DNA from: RUG705 sp934101175 | Lineage (GTDB): Bacteria > Bacillota_I > Bacilli_A > RF39 > UBA660 | Assembly: GCA_934101175.1 (NCBI GenBank) | Contig: CAKOQC010000001.1 | Span: 1 to 64,000, forward strand | Direction of reading: 5' to 3' | DNA length: 64,000 nt | Part shown: piece after piece, positions 16,515 through 25,702 of the stretch | Position numbering within the stretch: the first letter of the stretch is position 1 | Layout of the letters: each line of letters begins with the position of its first letter | Translations under genes and position numbers: made by a program | The notes under the pieces: model-generated | What the model saw: the letters and a program-made list of their open reading frames with translations, nothing else | Databases searched by the model: none | Told to the model about the DNA's origin: nothing

Positions 16515-17198
16515 ATGAAAAAGATTTGGTATATTCTTAAAGATATTATATTAAGTTATTTAATTATGTATTTAGCAGTAATTATTTTCTTGATTATCTA
16601 TATCTTAACTACCAATAACTCTATGTTATTAAATAATCCTAATGCCATCTATAAATATGCTATCATCGGCTTAACTATATCAATGATCCCAATAACTATA
16701 TATCTATATAAGAAAAATTACCATCAAAGTAAAAATATAAACTATAAATACATTCCTCTAATGATTTTAATAGGTATAAGTATTTCTACTTTTTATAACA
16801 TGTTAACTATTGATTATCAAAGTAATAAAACTATTCTTAATTTAAGTCTTCCTATAATCATTCTTTATACCTCTATTCTAGGACCTATTTTTGAAGAAAT
16901 CCTCTTTAGATATACCGCCTTATCAAAAGTAAAGAAAGTTCTTCCTAAAAAATATGCTATCATTTTAATATCTCTAATTTTTGCTCTTGTTCATAACAAT
17001 TTAATTACTATTATCTATGCCTTTATATTAGGATTACTTCTATCTATAATCTTAGAAAAATATCAAAATATAGTATATCCTATCATAGTTCACATCTTTG
17101 CTAATCTTACTAGTATCTTTCTAACTAGTAGCAATCTATTTCTCTTAATTATAAGCACCATATCACTCTTAATAATTTTCTTAAGAATGAAAAAATAA
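16515..17198 (+). CDS. CPBP-family intramembrane metalloprotease
   Basis: This 227-aa membrane protein has about seven helices and the three CPBP (CAAX protease/bacteriocin-processing) motifs in order: FEEILFRY (the EExxxR motif), FALVHNN and HIFANL. These Glu and His residues form the membrane metal site in the family. Relatives process prenylated proteins in eukaryotes. In bacteria they are often linked to bacteriocin immunity or peptide maturation. The bacteriocin locus is 5 kb away, so a link is only possible. The start follows TGGTGATGAT. Confidence 0.85.
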   Translation: MKKIWYILKDIILSYLIMYLAVIIFLIIYILTTNNSMLLNNPNAIYKYAIIGLTISMIPITIYLYKKNYHQSKNINYKYIPLMILIGISISTFYNMLTIDYQSNKTILNLSLPIIILYTSILGPIFEEILFRYTALSKVKKVLPKKYAIILISLIFALVHNNLITIIYAFILGLLLSIILEKYQNIVYPIIVHIFANLTSIFLTSSNLFLLIISTISLLIIFLRMKK

Positions 17199-17244
17199 AC
17201 CCTACACTAAAAAATACTAAGAAGATTAAAAGTTATATTTTAAT

Positions 17245-17308
17245 AAAAAAAGATATATTTAATTCAAATAACTAATCAAGTTAATTGATATATAACATAT
17301 CTTTTTTT
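17245..17308. terminator. Bidirectional terminator
   Basis: AAAAAAAGATAT (17245-17256) pairs with ATATCTTTTTTT (17297-17308), 12 bp, between convergent genes. Confidence 0.7.
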
Positions 17309-17765
17309 AATATCCCATTTCATTAATTAAATTTTCTACCTTATCCTTGTTAGATAAAGGTGTCTTACAAAATATAAGTGTATTATCAATACGAGATGAT
17401 ATCATATAGTAATTATTAGATATTAAAACATACTTATAATAATTATTACCCTTATCTCTTTTCTCACTAGCTCCTGTACTTTTTAAAAGATTAAAATTCT
17501 TAATTTGTTCTTCCTGAACTAAAGAAGCATTATCACTAGTATCATACACAATCATTTCAATAGAAATATCATTATAACTAGCCAAAGAAGCTTCCACAAT
17601 ATAATCACTATTCTTATAATTTTCTTTATTATCAGTAACCACATAGCTATTATTATTACCGGCATTCTCAAAATCACTCAAAGACTTAGCTTCCATACTA
17701 GTATTACCACAACCGGTTAACATTAAAAATATAATTCCTCCTAATAGTAGATAACGTTTTTTCAT
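17307..17765 (-). CDS. Lipoprotein of unknown function
   Basis: This 152-aa protein has a lipoprotein signal: KKR, a hydrophobic stretch and the lipobox LTGC, so it is a lipid-anchored surface protein. The mature part (about 130 aa) has strand-like segments (NNYYKYVLISNNYYMISSRIDNTLIFC) and no family I recognise. ATG 17765, four bases after GGAGG, is preferred over the upstream in-frame start. It is divergent from the ylbD-like gene. Confidence 0.75.
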   Translation of the reverse strand: MKKRYLLLGGIIFLMLTGCGNTSMEAKSLSDFENAGNNNSYVVTDNKENYKNSDYIVEASLASYNDISIEMIVYDTSDNASLVQEEQIKNFNLLKSTGASEKRDKGNNYYKYVLISNNYYMISSRIDNTLIFCKTPLSNKDKVENLINEMGY

Positions 17766-17857
17766 ATATCCTCCAATCATAATTATATTATAACACTAAA
17801 ATGACGTATTATGTCAAATAAATAGTTATTTAACATACAATATATTAAGGTGATAAT

Positions 17858-18202
17858 ATGAGTAAAATTGATGAATTCAAAGTTTTTGCTAAAGCTAATC
17901 CTACTTTTGCTAATTATATAAAAGATGGCTCTATGACCTGGCAAAAGTTCTATGAACTATATGATATGTATGGAGAAGATAATAGCATCTGGGATGAATA
18001 TCGTAAAACTCAAAAAAAGAGTAATACTACTATAAGTGATATTGTTAGCCTTGCTAAAAATATTGATGTTGACAAACTTCAAGATGGTGTTAATTCTCTT
18101 AGTAAAGCAGTAGGATTGTTCAGTGATTTATTTGCCAATAAAGCAACCACAAAAGGAAGTAGCTATAAACCACGTGCTATCTATAAGAGGTTTGAAGACT
18201 AA
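17858..18202 (+). CDS. YlbD-like protein
   Basis: This 114-aa soluble protein has the YlbD pattern (EFKVFAKANPTFANYIKDGSMTWQKFYELYDMYGEDNSIWDEYR): a helical N-terminus with TWQxxYE and GEDxxxW. In Bacillus subtilis YlbD is described as a putative coat protein. The gene order ylbD-ylbE-ylbF is kept here, which supports the call. Its stop codon overlaps the start of the next gene (taATGa-type coupling). The ATG follows AAGGTGATA. Confidence 0.8.
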   Translation: MSKIDEFKVFAKANPTFANYIKDGSMTWQKFYELYDMYGEDNSIWDEYRKTQKKSNTTISDIVSLAKNIDVDKLQDGVNSLSKAVGLFSDLFANKATTKGSSYKPRAIYKRFED

Positions 18203-18420
18203 TGAGACTAGACCTTCAGTATCGTATCGGTCAAGATGAAAAACAAAGAACATTTTTAATGGAAAACTCTTATTGGTACAAATATTTAAATAGAACAAAC
18301 AACTACTATAAAGATTTTCTTGAAGATATGAAAGACAAATATAAATTAAAACCAGAAGATAAAATTAATCGTATAATTGATAATATTAATATGGTCAAAA
18401 CATTTCTAGACGTCCTATAA
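18202..18420 (+). CDS. YlbE-like protein
   Basis: This 72-aa protein has the YlbE pattern: a short N-terminus (MRLDLQYRIGQDE), FLMENSYWYKYLNR, then a helical end INMVKTFLDVL. Its function is unknown. It overlaps the ylbD-like gene by one base and is followed by ricF, as in Bacillus. The order makes the call more certain than the sequence alone would. Confidence 0.75.
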   Translation: MRLDLQYRIGQDEKQRTFLMENSYWYKYLNRTNNYYKDFLEDMKDKYKLKPEDKINRIIDNINMVKTFLDVL

Positions 18421-18467
18421 ATATTGCCATTATCTTTAATTTATGTTATTATTAAAATGGTGATGCC

Positions 18468-18767
18468 ATGAGTGATATTGTTGAAAAAACATACGAATTA
18501 TTAGATGTTCTAGATAATACAGAGATGATTAAAAATATATCATTAGCAAAATCTATTTTAGAAAAAGATAATCATATTTTATCATTAGTAAAAGAATATA
18601 AAAATACCAAAGATTCAAATAGACTACTAGCCATAAAAAAAGAACTATATCAAAATAAATACTATGAAATATATATGAAATCATATAATGAACTATCTTT
18701 ATTAGTATTAAAAATAAACAAAAAATATGAAAGTTATACTCATACAAAAGAACATTTATGTTCTTAA
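18468..18767 (+). CDS. ricF: YlbF/RicF-like regulator of RNA processing
   Basis: This 99-aa all-helical protein of the YlbF/YmcA family has the typical LDNTEMIKNISLAKSILEKD and LVKEYKNTKD segments. In Bacillus, RicA, RicF and RicT form an Fe-S-containing complex that directs RNase Y maturation of operon transcripts and influences competence, biofilm and sporulation. A RicA-like gene is also present in this window (53500-53832), so at least two of the three subunits exist. The C-terminal Cys in EHLCS might be one cluster ligand, which is inference. The start follows TGGTGATGCC. Confidence 0.8.
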   Translation: MSDIVEKTYELLDVLDNTEMIKNISLAKSILEKDNHILSLVKEYKNTKDSNRLLAIKKELYQNKYYEIYMKSYNELSLLVLKINKKYESYTHTKEHLCS

Positions 18768-18780
18768 AATAAGGTAATCT

Positions 18781-19434
18781 ATGAAAGAAACATACTCATT
18801 TAATATAGATAATGTTCTAAATATCTTTACTAGTGATACTCTAAATAATCTTATTAAAAATTATCATCTAGATAAATACTATTATCTAGATCAAATTCAT
18901 TCAGATAAAATACTAATAGTGGATAATAATTATCATAATAATACATCAGGAGATGCTTTAGTTACTACCAGTAAAAATACTCCAATAATTATTAAAACTG
19001 CTGATTGTATTCCTATATTAATTTATGATAATAAGCAAAAAATACTAGGCCTTATCCATTCAGGATGGCGTGGTACTTTAAAAAATATAACTAAGAAATG
19101 TCTTGATTTATTTCTAGAAACATATCATTCTCATAAAGAAGATATAAGTATCTATATTTATCCTTCTATAAGAGAATGTCATTTTGAAGTAGAAATAGAT
19201 GTATATCTTGAATTTAAAAATACATATCATAATATTGATGATTTCACTATAAAAAAACAAAATAAATATTATATAGACCTAGTAGGTTTATTAAAAAGTA
19301 TCTTATTAGATTTAGGTATAAATAATATTTATGATAGTAAAATATGTACTTATTGCAATCATGATAAATATCATTCATACAGATATAATCATACTAATGA
19401 AAGAAATTATTTATTAGCATATATAAAGGAGTAG
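18781..19434 (+). CDS. YfiH/YlmD-family purine nucleoside phosphorylase (LACC1-like)
   Basis: This 217-aa cytosolic enzyme has family motifs DQIHSDKI, GDALVTT, TADCIPILIYD, HSGWRGTLKNI and ECHFEV. These supply the Cys and His residues of its metal/nucleoside site. Proteins of this family, once called polyphenol oxidases, phosphorylyse or deaminate purine nucleosides. It is inserted between ricF and rsmD, where Bacillus has ylbG, and 3 bp before rsmD, so it is part of the same operon. Confidence 0.85.
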   Translation: MKETYSFNIDNVLNIFTSDTLNNLIKNYHLDKYYYLDQIHSDKILIVDNNYHNNTSGDALVTTSKNTPIIIKTADCIPILIYDNKQKILGLIHSGWRGTLKNITKKCLDLFLETYHSHKEDISIYIYPSIRECHFEVEIDVYLEFKNTYHNIDDFTIKKQNKYYIDLVGLLKSILLDLGINNIYDSKICTYCNHDKYHSYRYNHTNERNYLLAYIKE

Positions 19435-19437
19435 AAT

Positions 19438-19986
19438 ATGAAAATTATAAGTGGTACTTTAAAAGGTAGAAAAATTAATGGTTATAATATTGAGGGGACA
19501 AGACCTACTATGGATAGAGTAAAAGAGTCTCTTTTTGGAATGATTCAAGATAACATCAAAGATAGTGTTGTCCTAGACTTATTTGCCGGATCAGGCAATC
19601 TTGGCATTGAAGCTATCTCTAATGGTGCTAAATTAGCATACTTTATTGATAATAATCCCGAAGTTATCAAAGTTCTAAATCAAAATATTTCTTCTTTAGA
19701 TATCAAATCTAAAAGTAGGGTAGTACTATCTGATTGGAAGAAAGCCCTAAATAATTTCTCTAAAGAAAATAAAAAATTTGATTTGATTTTTATAGATCCT
19801 CCATATGCATATGATGTTTATGAAAAAATATTAGACAAGGTAAATACATTAAATCTTTTAACTGAAGAAGGCCTTCTAATAATGGAACATCATAACTTAA
19901 ATTTACCTCAAGAATATGATAAACTAGCTCTTTATAAAGAAAGAAATTATGGTAATAAACAGATAAATATTTATAAATATAAATAA
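19438..19986 (+). CDS. rsmD: 16S rRNA (guanine(966)-N2)-methyltransferase
   Basis: This 182-aa enzyme methylates G966 of 16S rRNA using S-adenosylmethionine. Visible: the RsmD start MKIISGTLKGRKI, RPTMDRVKESLFGMI, the SAM loop VLDLFAGSGNLGIEAISNGA (about 44-63), and the catalytic DPPYAYD. Length is normal. It is the last gene of the ylb-type operon. In Bacillus coaD follows next, but here a pilin gene with its own promoter does. Confidence 0.92.
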   Translation: MKIISGTLKGRKINGYNIEGTRPTMDRVKESLFGMIQDNIKDSVVLDLFAGSGNLGIEAISNGAKLAYFIDNNPEVIKVLNQNISSLDIKSKSRVVLSDWKKALNNFSKENKKFDLIFIDPPYAYDVYEKILDKVNTLNLLTEEGLLIMEHHNLNLPQEYDKLALYKERNYGNKQINIYKYK

Positions 19987-20006
19987 TAAAAATTATAGTA
20001 ATCAGG

Positions 20007-20035
20007 TTGACATTGTTAAACATCTATGTTATATT
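20007..20035 (+). promoter_or_regulatory. Promoter of the pilin gene
   Basis: TTGACA at 20007-20012 and TATATT at 20030-20035 with a 17-bp spacer, followed by TAAGGAGG before ATG 20062. A strong promoter and ribosome site suggest high expression. Confidence 0.75.
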
Positions 20036-20061
20036 TTAATTAGAGTAAGGAGGATAAGAAA

Positions 20062-20505
20062 ATGAAAAAATTAAATAGAAAAGGATTTACTTTAGTAGAA
20101 TTATTAGCTGTTATCGTTATTTTGGCAATAGTTGTAGGTATTACTTTAGTAACTGTATTACCAACTCTTAAGAAATCACGTCAACAAGCATTTGAACTAT
20201 CTGCTAATACAATCGCTGAGTATCTTGAAAAACAATATCAAGCTCAATTGATTGGTGAAGGAATAGACGTTGCAGTAACAATTCCATTGGATGCTGCTGG
20301 ATCTATTTCAGTTGATGATTTTAAAAAAGCCGGTGTCAAACCTACAAACTACGCTAGTGGAACTTGGTATATTAATACAACCACTGGTAGAGCATGTGTA
20401 GTTTTAAATGCTGCAACTTCAAAATGGGCTTCAGAAGGAACAGGAAGAACAGCTGGAGAATATCATGATGTAGATCCAGCTCAAGCAAAATCTACAGGCT
20501 GCTAA
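20062..20505 (+). CDS. Type IV pilin-like protein
   Basis: This 147-aa prepilin has a short basic leader MKKLNRKG, the cleavage and methylation site G|FTLVELL and a long hydrophobic helix AVIVILAIVVGITLVTVLP. It would be cut by a prepilin peptidase and assembled into a pilus or a competence-type pseudopilus. The globular part has two Cys (in GRACVV and the last residue) that may close a disulfide loop. It stands alone: no pilus ATPase, platform protein or peptidase is in this window. Its codon use is less AT-rich than that of its neighbours, consistent with high expression. Confidence 0.85.
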   Translation: MKKLNRKGFTLVELLAVIVILAIVVGITLVTVLPTLKKSRQQAFELSANTIAEYLEKQYQAQLIGEGIDVAVTIPLDAAGSISVDDFKKAGVKPTNYASGTWYINTTTGRACVVLNAATSKWASEGTGRTAGEYHDVDPAQAKSTGC

Positions 20506-20528
20506 TACATATTAATAACAGTATAAAT

Positions 20529-20559
20529 AAAGGATATTGAGATTATCAATATCTTTTTT
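20529..20559 (+). terminator. Terminator of the pilin gene
   Basis: GATATTGA / GATTA / TCAATATC stem within AAAG...CTTTTTT. Confidence 0.75.
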
Positions 20560-20653
20560 AATACCACTTATAACAAAAATATTCTTAATATTTGGATTAT
20601 AAAAATAATTTTGATAATTATTACATTGAATTTGAAGTAAAGTAAACAAATAA

Positions 20654-20682
20654 TTGACAAACGAACAAAAGTATGCTAAAAT
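20654..20682 (+). promoter_or_regulatory. Promoter of the Fic gene
   Basis: TTGACA at 20654-20659 and TAAAAT at 20677-20682, 17-bp spacer, just before AAAGGGGTGAT. Confidence 0.7.
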
Positions 20683-20708
20683 ACATAACCATCAAAGGGG
20701 TGATATGA

Positions 20709-21632
20709 ATGCCTATCAATGAGTATGGAATGAATAGTGATTATGTAAAATATTTTTCACTTGAAGAATACATAGAACGAATAAAACTTCAAGATGATTT
20801 ACTATTTCATTTAGAAGACACTAGTAAAGATTTTGATGATTATATTAAATTACTATCTATCTACGATGATGAAGAAATAATTAATTATTGGATAGATTTA
20901 GTCCATCAAGAATTAAAAGCCAGTCAAAATATTGAAAATTTAGGTTTTAATGAAAGCGTCCTTGCTGAAAATGGCTATCTTTTCAATAGTTTAAGTATTA
21001 ATCATCGCCGAATTCATGATTTACATAACTTTATTATGGCTAGTGGAGATGATACCTTTACTCCAATGTATACTTATCGCAAAACTCCTGTTAAAATTTC
21101 TAGATGCAAAGACGGTATTGAAGAAATTTTCTGGCGTGGTGCTAATCCAGAAGATGTAAATCGTTTCATGAATGATTTTATCAAAGTATATAAGCAAAAC
21201 AAGATTTCTCTTCTATATAGTAATCCATTTATAAATGCTGCCATGATGAGCCTTCTTTTTAACAGAATACATCCTTATCCTGATGGCAATGGTAGAACCT
21301 CAAGACTTATCTATAACCTTAAGTTTACTGAACAAATTAATAAATTATATCAAACCAGATTATTATTATGTCCTCTTAATTTATCTAATCGTATCTTAGC
21401 TAATAAATACACTTATGTAAAATGCATAGATCATATCTATTTTGGACTATCTGAAGATACTAATAAAGAGATAAATAATTGGTTAGATTTTATTCTAACT
21501 ATGGCTGATGAACAATTATATTATTCAAAAAGTCGTTTAGAAGACCTTGTAGTAAAAAGAGTTAATAACGAACCTCCTGATGAATATACCTTAAAGAAAA
21601 TAAAACAAATGAAAATTTCACGTTTAAAATAA
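20709..21632 (+). CDS. Fic-domain protein (AMP-transfer family)
   Basis: This 307-aa protein has the Fic active loop HPYPDGNGRTSR at residues 188-199. The His is the catalytic base and DGNGR binds the nucleotide phosphates. Most Fic enzymes attach AMP to a Thr, Ser or Tyr of a target protein. An HRRIHDLH helix near residue 100 and a long helical N-terminus match the common bacterial Fic layout. I see no clear inhibitory motif (S/T)xxxE(G/N). It stands alone with its own promoter, so no antitoxin partner is evident. The ribosome site GGGGTGAT serves ATG 20709. An ATG four bases earlier is followed by a stop after five codons. Confidence 0.88.
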   Translation: MPINEYGMNSDYVKYFSLEEYIERIKLQDDLLFHLEDTSKDFDDYIKLLSIYDDEEIINYWIDLVHQELKASQNIENLGFNESVLAENGYLFNSLSINHRRIHDLHNFIMASGDDTFTPMYTYRKTPVKISRCKDGIEEIFWRGANPEDVNRFMNDFIKVYKQNKISLLYSNPFINAAMMSLLFNRIHPYPDGNGRTSRLIYNLKFTEQINKLYQTRLLLCPLNLSNRILANKYTYVKCIDHIYFGLSEDTNKEINNWLDFILTMADEQLYYSKSRLEDLVVKRVNNEPPDEYTLKKIKQMKISRLK

Positions 21633-21694
21633 GTTAGACATTTTAGTCTTTCTTATTTTTTTTACTTATGGTATACTTAAAGCATGGTGATAAA

Positions 21695-22606
21695 ATGAAA
21701 AATAATGAATTGATAATTGGCTCTCATGTAGGATTTTCTAGTAAAGAGCAACTATATGGAGCTACTAAAGAAAGTCTAAGTTATGGTGAAAATACTTTTA
21801 TGTTCTATACAGGTGCCCCACAAAACACCAATAGACTTCCTATAAATGATGAACTAACATATAAAGCATATGAGCTTATGAAAGAAAATAATCTTGATTT
21901 ATCAAAAATAATTGTCCATGCTCCATATATTGTCAATCTTGGAAATCTAGAAAAACAAGAATTCTCTATAAATTTCCTAAAAGGAGAAGTTGAAAGATGC
22001 AGCCTTCTTGGTATAAAGTATATGGTTCTTCATCCAGGCGCTTCCGTATCTTATACTAAAGAAGAAGCTATATCTGGAATTATTTATGGTCTAAATAAAA
22101 TTCTTGATAATGATAAAGATGTAACAATTCTATTAGAAACAATGGCTGGTAAAGGTACTGAAATAGGTTCTACTATGGAAGAAATAAAGAAAATTATCGA
22201 AGGAGTAACTTATAAAAATAAAATAGGTGTTTGCTTAGATACTTGCCATCTACATGATAGTGGAGTAGATTTAACTAAATTTGATTTATATCTAGATTTA
22301 TTTGATAAAGAAATAGGACTTGATTATATCAAATGCATTCATATCAATGACTCCAAAAATGAACTTGGTTCTCATAAAGATAGACATGAAAATATTGGCT
22401 TTGGTTATATTGGTTTCGATACTCTTATAAATATTATTTATAATGAACGTTTAAAAGACATTCCTAGAATTCTAGAAACTCCATATGTATCTATTGATGA
22501 TACTTCTAAAGAAAAAATATATCCTCCATATAAATATGAAATATCTATGATACGTAGTAAAGCTTTTGATGAAAACTTAATTAACAAAATTAGAAATAGT
22601 AATTAA
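21695..22606 (+). CDS. nfo: Endonuclease IV (AP endonuclease)
   Basis: This 303-aa enzyme cuts DNA 5' to abasic sites in base excision repair and uses a three-zinc site. Seen: GSHVGFSS, HAPYIVNLG, HPGASV, LETMAGKGTEIGSTMEEI, CLDTCHLHDSG, HINDSKNELGSHKDRHENIGFG and ETP, the conserved metal ligands in order. I use ATG 21695 behind TGGTGATAAA rather than the upstream in-frame ATG nine codons earlier. A YqfT-like gene lies convergent 380 bp away, as nfo and yqfT are near one another in Bacillus. Confidence 0.93.
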   Translation: MKNNELIIGSHVGFSSKEQLYGATKESLSYGENTFMFYTGAPQNTNRLPINDELTYKAYELMKENNLDLSKIIVHAPYIVNLGNLEKQEFSINFLKGEVERCSLLGIKYMVLHPGASVSYTKEEAISGIIYGLNKILDNDKDVTILLETMAGKGTEIGSTMEEIKKIIEGVTYKNKIGVCLDTCHLHDSGVDLTKFDLYLDLFDKEIGLDYIKCIHINDSKNELGSHKDRHENIGFGYIGFDTLINIIYNERLKDIPRILETPYVSIDDTSKEKIYPPYKYEISMIRSKAFDENLINKIRNSN

Positions 22607-22985
22607 AATGTGGGTTAATAATTAAAATAAAAAGAACACTCATGTTCTAAATATAATTAAATCTCTAGATTTTTGAAATACTTCTATAAAGTAGATAATA
22701 CAAATACAATAAAGTATCTTATCTATTAATAGAGTATCTTCAATTTTCTAGGGATTTTTAAATACAAAACGGGAGTACTTTAATTTATTACAAAAAATTT
22801 TAAAAAGTATATCGGTAAATATATGTTCATGCGATATATTGATATTGTCAGAACTGATATGAATATAGAGTATATTAAATTTAGATTATATTCAAAATTA
22901 TAGTCGAAGAAATAATAATTAGTAAATCATATGACTATGAAAGATAAGCTTATAATTATTATTTAAAAAATGAAATAAATTTATA
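22607..22985. other. Non-coding gap with a decayed reading frame
   Basis: This 379-bp gap contains a hairpin AGAACA/TGTTCT near 22632-22647 that may end nfo transcription. It also holds a stretch at about 22800-22905 that reads as about 35 residues (including KYIGKYMFMRYIDIVRTD) without a start signal and is closed by stops at both ends. That stretch looks like a relic of a lost gene. I see no promoter or RNA structure that I trust. Confidence 0.4.
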
Positions 22986-23237
22986 CTAAGCAATAAAAAA
23001 TCTATACTTATTATATAAATTTATTAGTTTTTGATAATTATCTGGTGCTAATTTATCATAAACTTCTTCAAATATTTCTTTAGGATTATTAAAAAAACGC
23101 TCATATTCATTCTTTATATAATAATAAATTAAATCTAACTCCTTATTACTAACATTTAATCCCTGATTTAATGCAAAAGAAGCTATATCTTCCTTTTTAA
23201 CTTGCTTAATATAATTAATAATAAATTGTTTGTTCAT
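22986..23237 (-). CDS. YqfT-like small protein (DUF2624)
   Basis: This 83-aa, all-helical soluble protein starts with INYIKQVKKEDIASFALNQGLNVSNKELDLIYYYIKN, which matches the DUF2624 pattern (a short helix, then a helix-loop that counts residues to a second helix). In Bacillus yqfT sits close to nfo (yqfS), and the same neighbourhood here supports the call. Function is unknown. The ATG follows TAGGTGATGAG. Confidence 0.65.
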   Translation of the reverse strand: MNKQFIINYIKQVKKEDIASFALNQGLNVSNKELDLIYYYIKNEYERFFNNPKEIFEEVYDKLAPDNYQKLINLYNKYRFFIA

Positions 23238-23307
23238 CTCATCACCTAACTAATTTTATGATAAATAAAGTGTTTTATGATATAATAAATAATGAAAGGA
23301 TGATACC

Positions 23308-25440
23308 ATGAGTATAATTAAGCATAAATACATTAATAGTGCTAAGAAAAAAACTATAAATAAAAAGAAAACTAAATATAAGCCTATTAATAAAACAGTA
23401 AGAATTGGTAATAAAAACTTAACAGATATTATTACTAAAAGATATATATTTATCTCAGTTATAGTGGTATTGTTATTTATAGTTATTTGTGTAAGATTAT
23501 TTAAATTACAAATATTAGATTATGAAGATTATCAAGATAAATTATCTATTGCTACTGAAAAAACTGTTGAAGGTTCAAGTGCTCCAAGAGGTAGAATATA
23601 TGATAGAAATTATAACTTATTAGTAGATAATCAGGCTATTAAAACAATTTATTATAAGAAAAAGACTGGTATTACTACCAAAGAGGAAATTGCTTTAGCA
23701 TATCGTGTTGGAAAGCTTCTAGATATAGATTATCATAACTTATCAGATTATCGCTTAAAATACTTCTATTATCTAAATAATATTGAAGAATGTCAAAAAT
23801 TAATTACTGATAAAGAGTGGGAACAAAAGACTAAAAGAAAATTAACTGATAAAGATATAATTGATTTAATAATTGAAAGAATAAATCTAGAAGAGATTAA
23901 TTATCAAGAACAAGATAAAGAAGCTGCTTATATTTATTACTTGATGAATAAAGGCTATTCTTATGCTGAAAAGATTATTAAAAATAAAAATGTAACTGAA
24001 AAAGAATATGCTATTATTAGTGAAAATATTGATTCTTTATCAGGGTTTAATACTAAATTAGATTGGGAAAGAGTTTATCTATATGGCGATACTTTCAAAT
24101 CTATTTTAGGAACAGTCTCATCAGATACTCAAGGTATACCTGAAGAACTAGCTAATATTTATCTAAAAAAAGGCTATAGTCTAGACGATAGAGTAGGTAT
24201 CAGTTATCTAGAATATCAGTATGAAGATTATTTAAAAGGTACTAAAGCGGTATATCGTGTTGGTAAAAACAATAATTATGAATTAGTAAGTTTCGGTAAA
24301 AGAGGTAATGACATCGTTCTTACTATTGATATTGATTTACAAAAATATTTAGAAGATGTTCTAAAAGAAGAAGTAATTAATACTAGTTATGAACCAAATA
24401 CTACATATTATAATCGTTCCTTTGCTATTATTTCTAATCCAAACACCGGAGAAATCTTAGCTATGGCTGGTAAACAAGTTAGAACTAAGGATAATGGTAC
24501 TAAAGAGATTGTTGATTATACTCCTGGTATAGTTACCTTGCCTGTAACACCCGGATCAGTAGTAAAAGGAGCTTCCATGTTGGTAGGATACAAATATGGT
24601 GCTATTGATATTGGCACTATTCAAAAAGATGAATGTATTAAAATAAAGAATACTCCTGAAAAATGTTCTTGGCGTACCATGGGAGATATTGATGATCTAT
24701 ATGCCTTAAGATATTCTTCTAATGTTTATCAATATAGAATAGCTATTAAAGTAGGAGAGGGCAACTACGAATATAATGAACCATTAAAAATAAATAAAGA
24801 TGCTTTTAATAAGTATCGTGAAATGTATCAGTCATTTGGACTAGGTATAAAAACTGGCATTGATTTACCAGTAGAAAGCTTAGGATACACTGGAATTTCT
24901 ACCTTACCAGGCCATCTTCTAGACTTCTCAATTGGACAGTATGATACCTATACTCCAATTCAGTTATCCCAATATATAAATACTATTGCTAATGGTGGAA
25001 CAAGATTAAAGCCGTATCTCTTAAAAGAAGTGTATGCACCATCAGCTAATAAAGAAGACGTTCTAGGAGATTTGATATATGCTAATAATAAAGAAGTATT
25101 AGGGAAAATAGATATTGATACCAAATATATGGATAGAGTAAGACTAGGCTTTAATCAAGTAGTAACTGATGGTCTAGGTTATGGCTATATGGGTAACTAT
25201 TATAATTCGTCTGGTAAAACTGGTACTAGTCAAAGCTTTATAGATACTAATGATGATGGCGTTGTTGATACTGAAACTATCTCTACATCTTTTGTAGGAT
25301 ATTCTCCAAGTGATAATCCTAAAATGAGTATTGTTGTCGTATCTCCTGATATAAGCCTTCCAAATTCTGATTATCAAAGCCCTGCTACTAAAAGAATTTC
25401 TGCTAAATTAGTAAATAAATATTTTGAAATATACCACTAA
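23308..25440 (+). CDS. Class B penicillin-binding protein (PBP2-type transpeptidase)
   Basis: This 710-aa protein cross-links peptidoglycan outside the membrane. It has a basic cytosolic start (about 40 residues), one membrane helix (about 48-68), the PBP-dimer motif APRGRIYDRNYNLLVDNQ, and the transpeptidase motifs SVVK (in TPGSVVKGAS, catalytic Ser), SSN (RYSSNVY) and KTG (SSGKTGTSQS). A roughly 100-residue Lys/Glu-rich insert (about 120-240) lies between the dimerisation motif and the catalytic part. Whether it serves elongation or division cannot be decided, as no ftsL or mreC neighbour exists. Confidence 0.9.
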   Translation: MSIIKHKYINSAKKKTINKKKTKYKPINKTVRIGNKNLTDIITKRYIFISVIVVLLFIVICVRLFKLQILDYEDYQDKLSIATEKTVEGSSAPRGRIYDRNYNLLVDNQAIKTIYYKKKTGITTKEEIALAYRVGKLLDIDYHNLSDYRLKYFYYLNNIEECQKLITDKEWEQKTKRKLTDKDIIDLIIERINLEEINYQEQDKEAAYIYYLMNKGYSYAEKIIKNKNVTEKEYAIISENIDSLSGFNTKLDWERVYLYGDTFKSILGTVSSDTQGIPEELANIYLKKGYSLDDRVGISYLEYQYEDYLKGTKAVYRVGKNNNYELVSFGKRGNDIVLTIDIDLQKYLEDVLKEEVINTSYEPNTTYYNRSFAIISNPNTGEILAMAGKQVRTKDNGTKEIVDYTPGIVTLPVTPGSVVKGASMLVGYKYGAIDIGTIQKDECIKIKNTPEKCSWRTMGDIDDLYALRYSSNVYQYRIAIKVGEGNYEYNEPLKINKDAFNKYREMYQSFGLGIKTGIDLPVESLGYTGISTLPGHLLDFSIGQYDTYTPIQLSQYINTIANGGTRLKPYLLKEVYAPSANKEDVLGDLIYANNKEVLGKIDIDTKYMDRVRLGFNQVVTDGLGYGYMGNYYNSSGKTGTSQSFIDTNDDGVVDTETISTSFVGYSPSDNPKMSIVVVSPDISLPNSDYQSPATKRISAKLVNKYFEIYH

Positions 25441-25516
25441 ATTTAAGAAAATGGTTGTCAATACCAATTAAAATATGTTATAATACCATTGATGTTTTGA
25501 AGGAGGGAAGAAAACC

Positions 25517-25684
25517 ATGGCAAAGAAAAACGAAAATAGAGTTTTAGTATCATTAGTATGTGAAGATTGTAAGACTCCTAACTATACAGTTAGTAAGAAT
25601 AAAAAAAATACAACGGAACGTTTAGAACTTAACAAATATTGTCCTAGATGTCGTAAGAACACTAATCACAAAGAAAAGAAATAA
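25517..25684 (+). CDS. rpmG: Ribosomal protein L33
   Basis: This 55-aa protein of the large ribosomal subunit starts MAKKNENRVLVSLVCEDCK and carries two CxxC pairs (Cys15/Cys18 and Cys42/Cys45), so it is the zinc-binding form. YTVSKNKKNTTERLELNKYCPRC is the usual L33 body. The ATG is preceded by GGAGGGAAG and by a promoter-like TTGTCA...TATAAT stretch upstream. It is followed after 18 bp by efp. Confidence 0.93.
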   Translation: MAKKNENRVLVSLVCEDCKTPNYTVSKNKKNTTERLELNKYCPRCRKNTNHKEKK

Positions 25685-25702
25685 TGAGAAAGGAATAACC
25701 AT

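Noticed and set aside
22670..22800. Third invertible segment
   Set aside because: Fragments such as ATAATACAAA and AAAGTAG recall the invertons, but no pair of inverted sites with the TATTCTA centre and no promoter in the right place exist; at most a relic.
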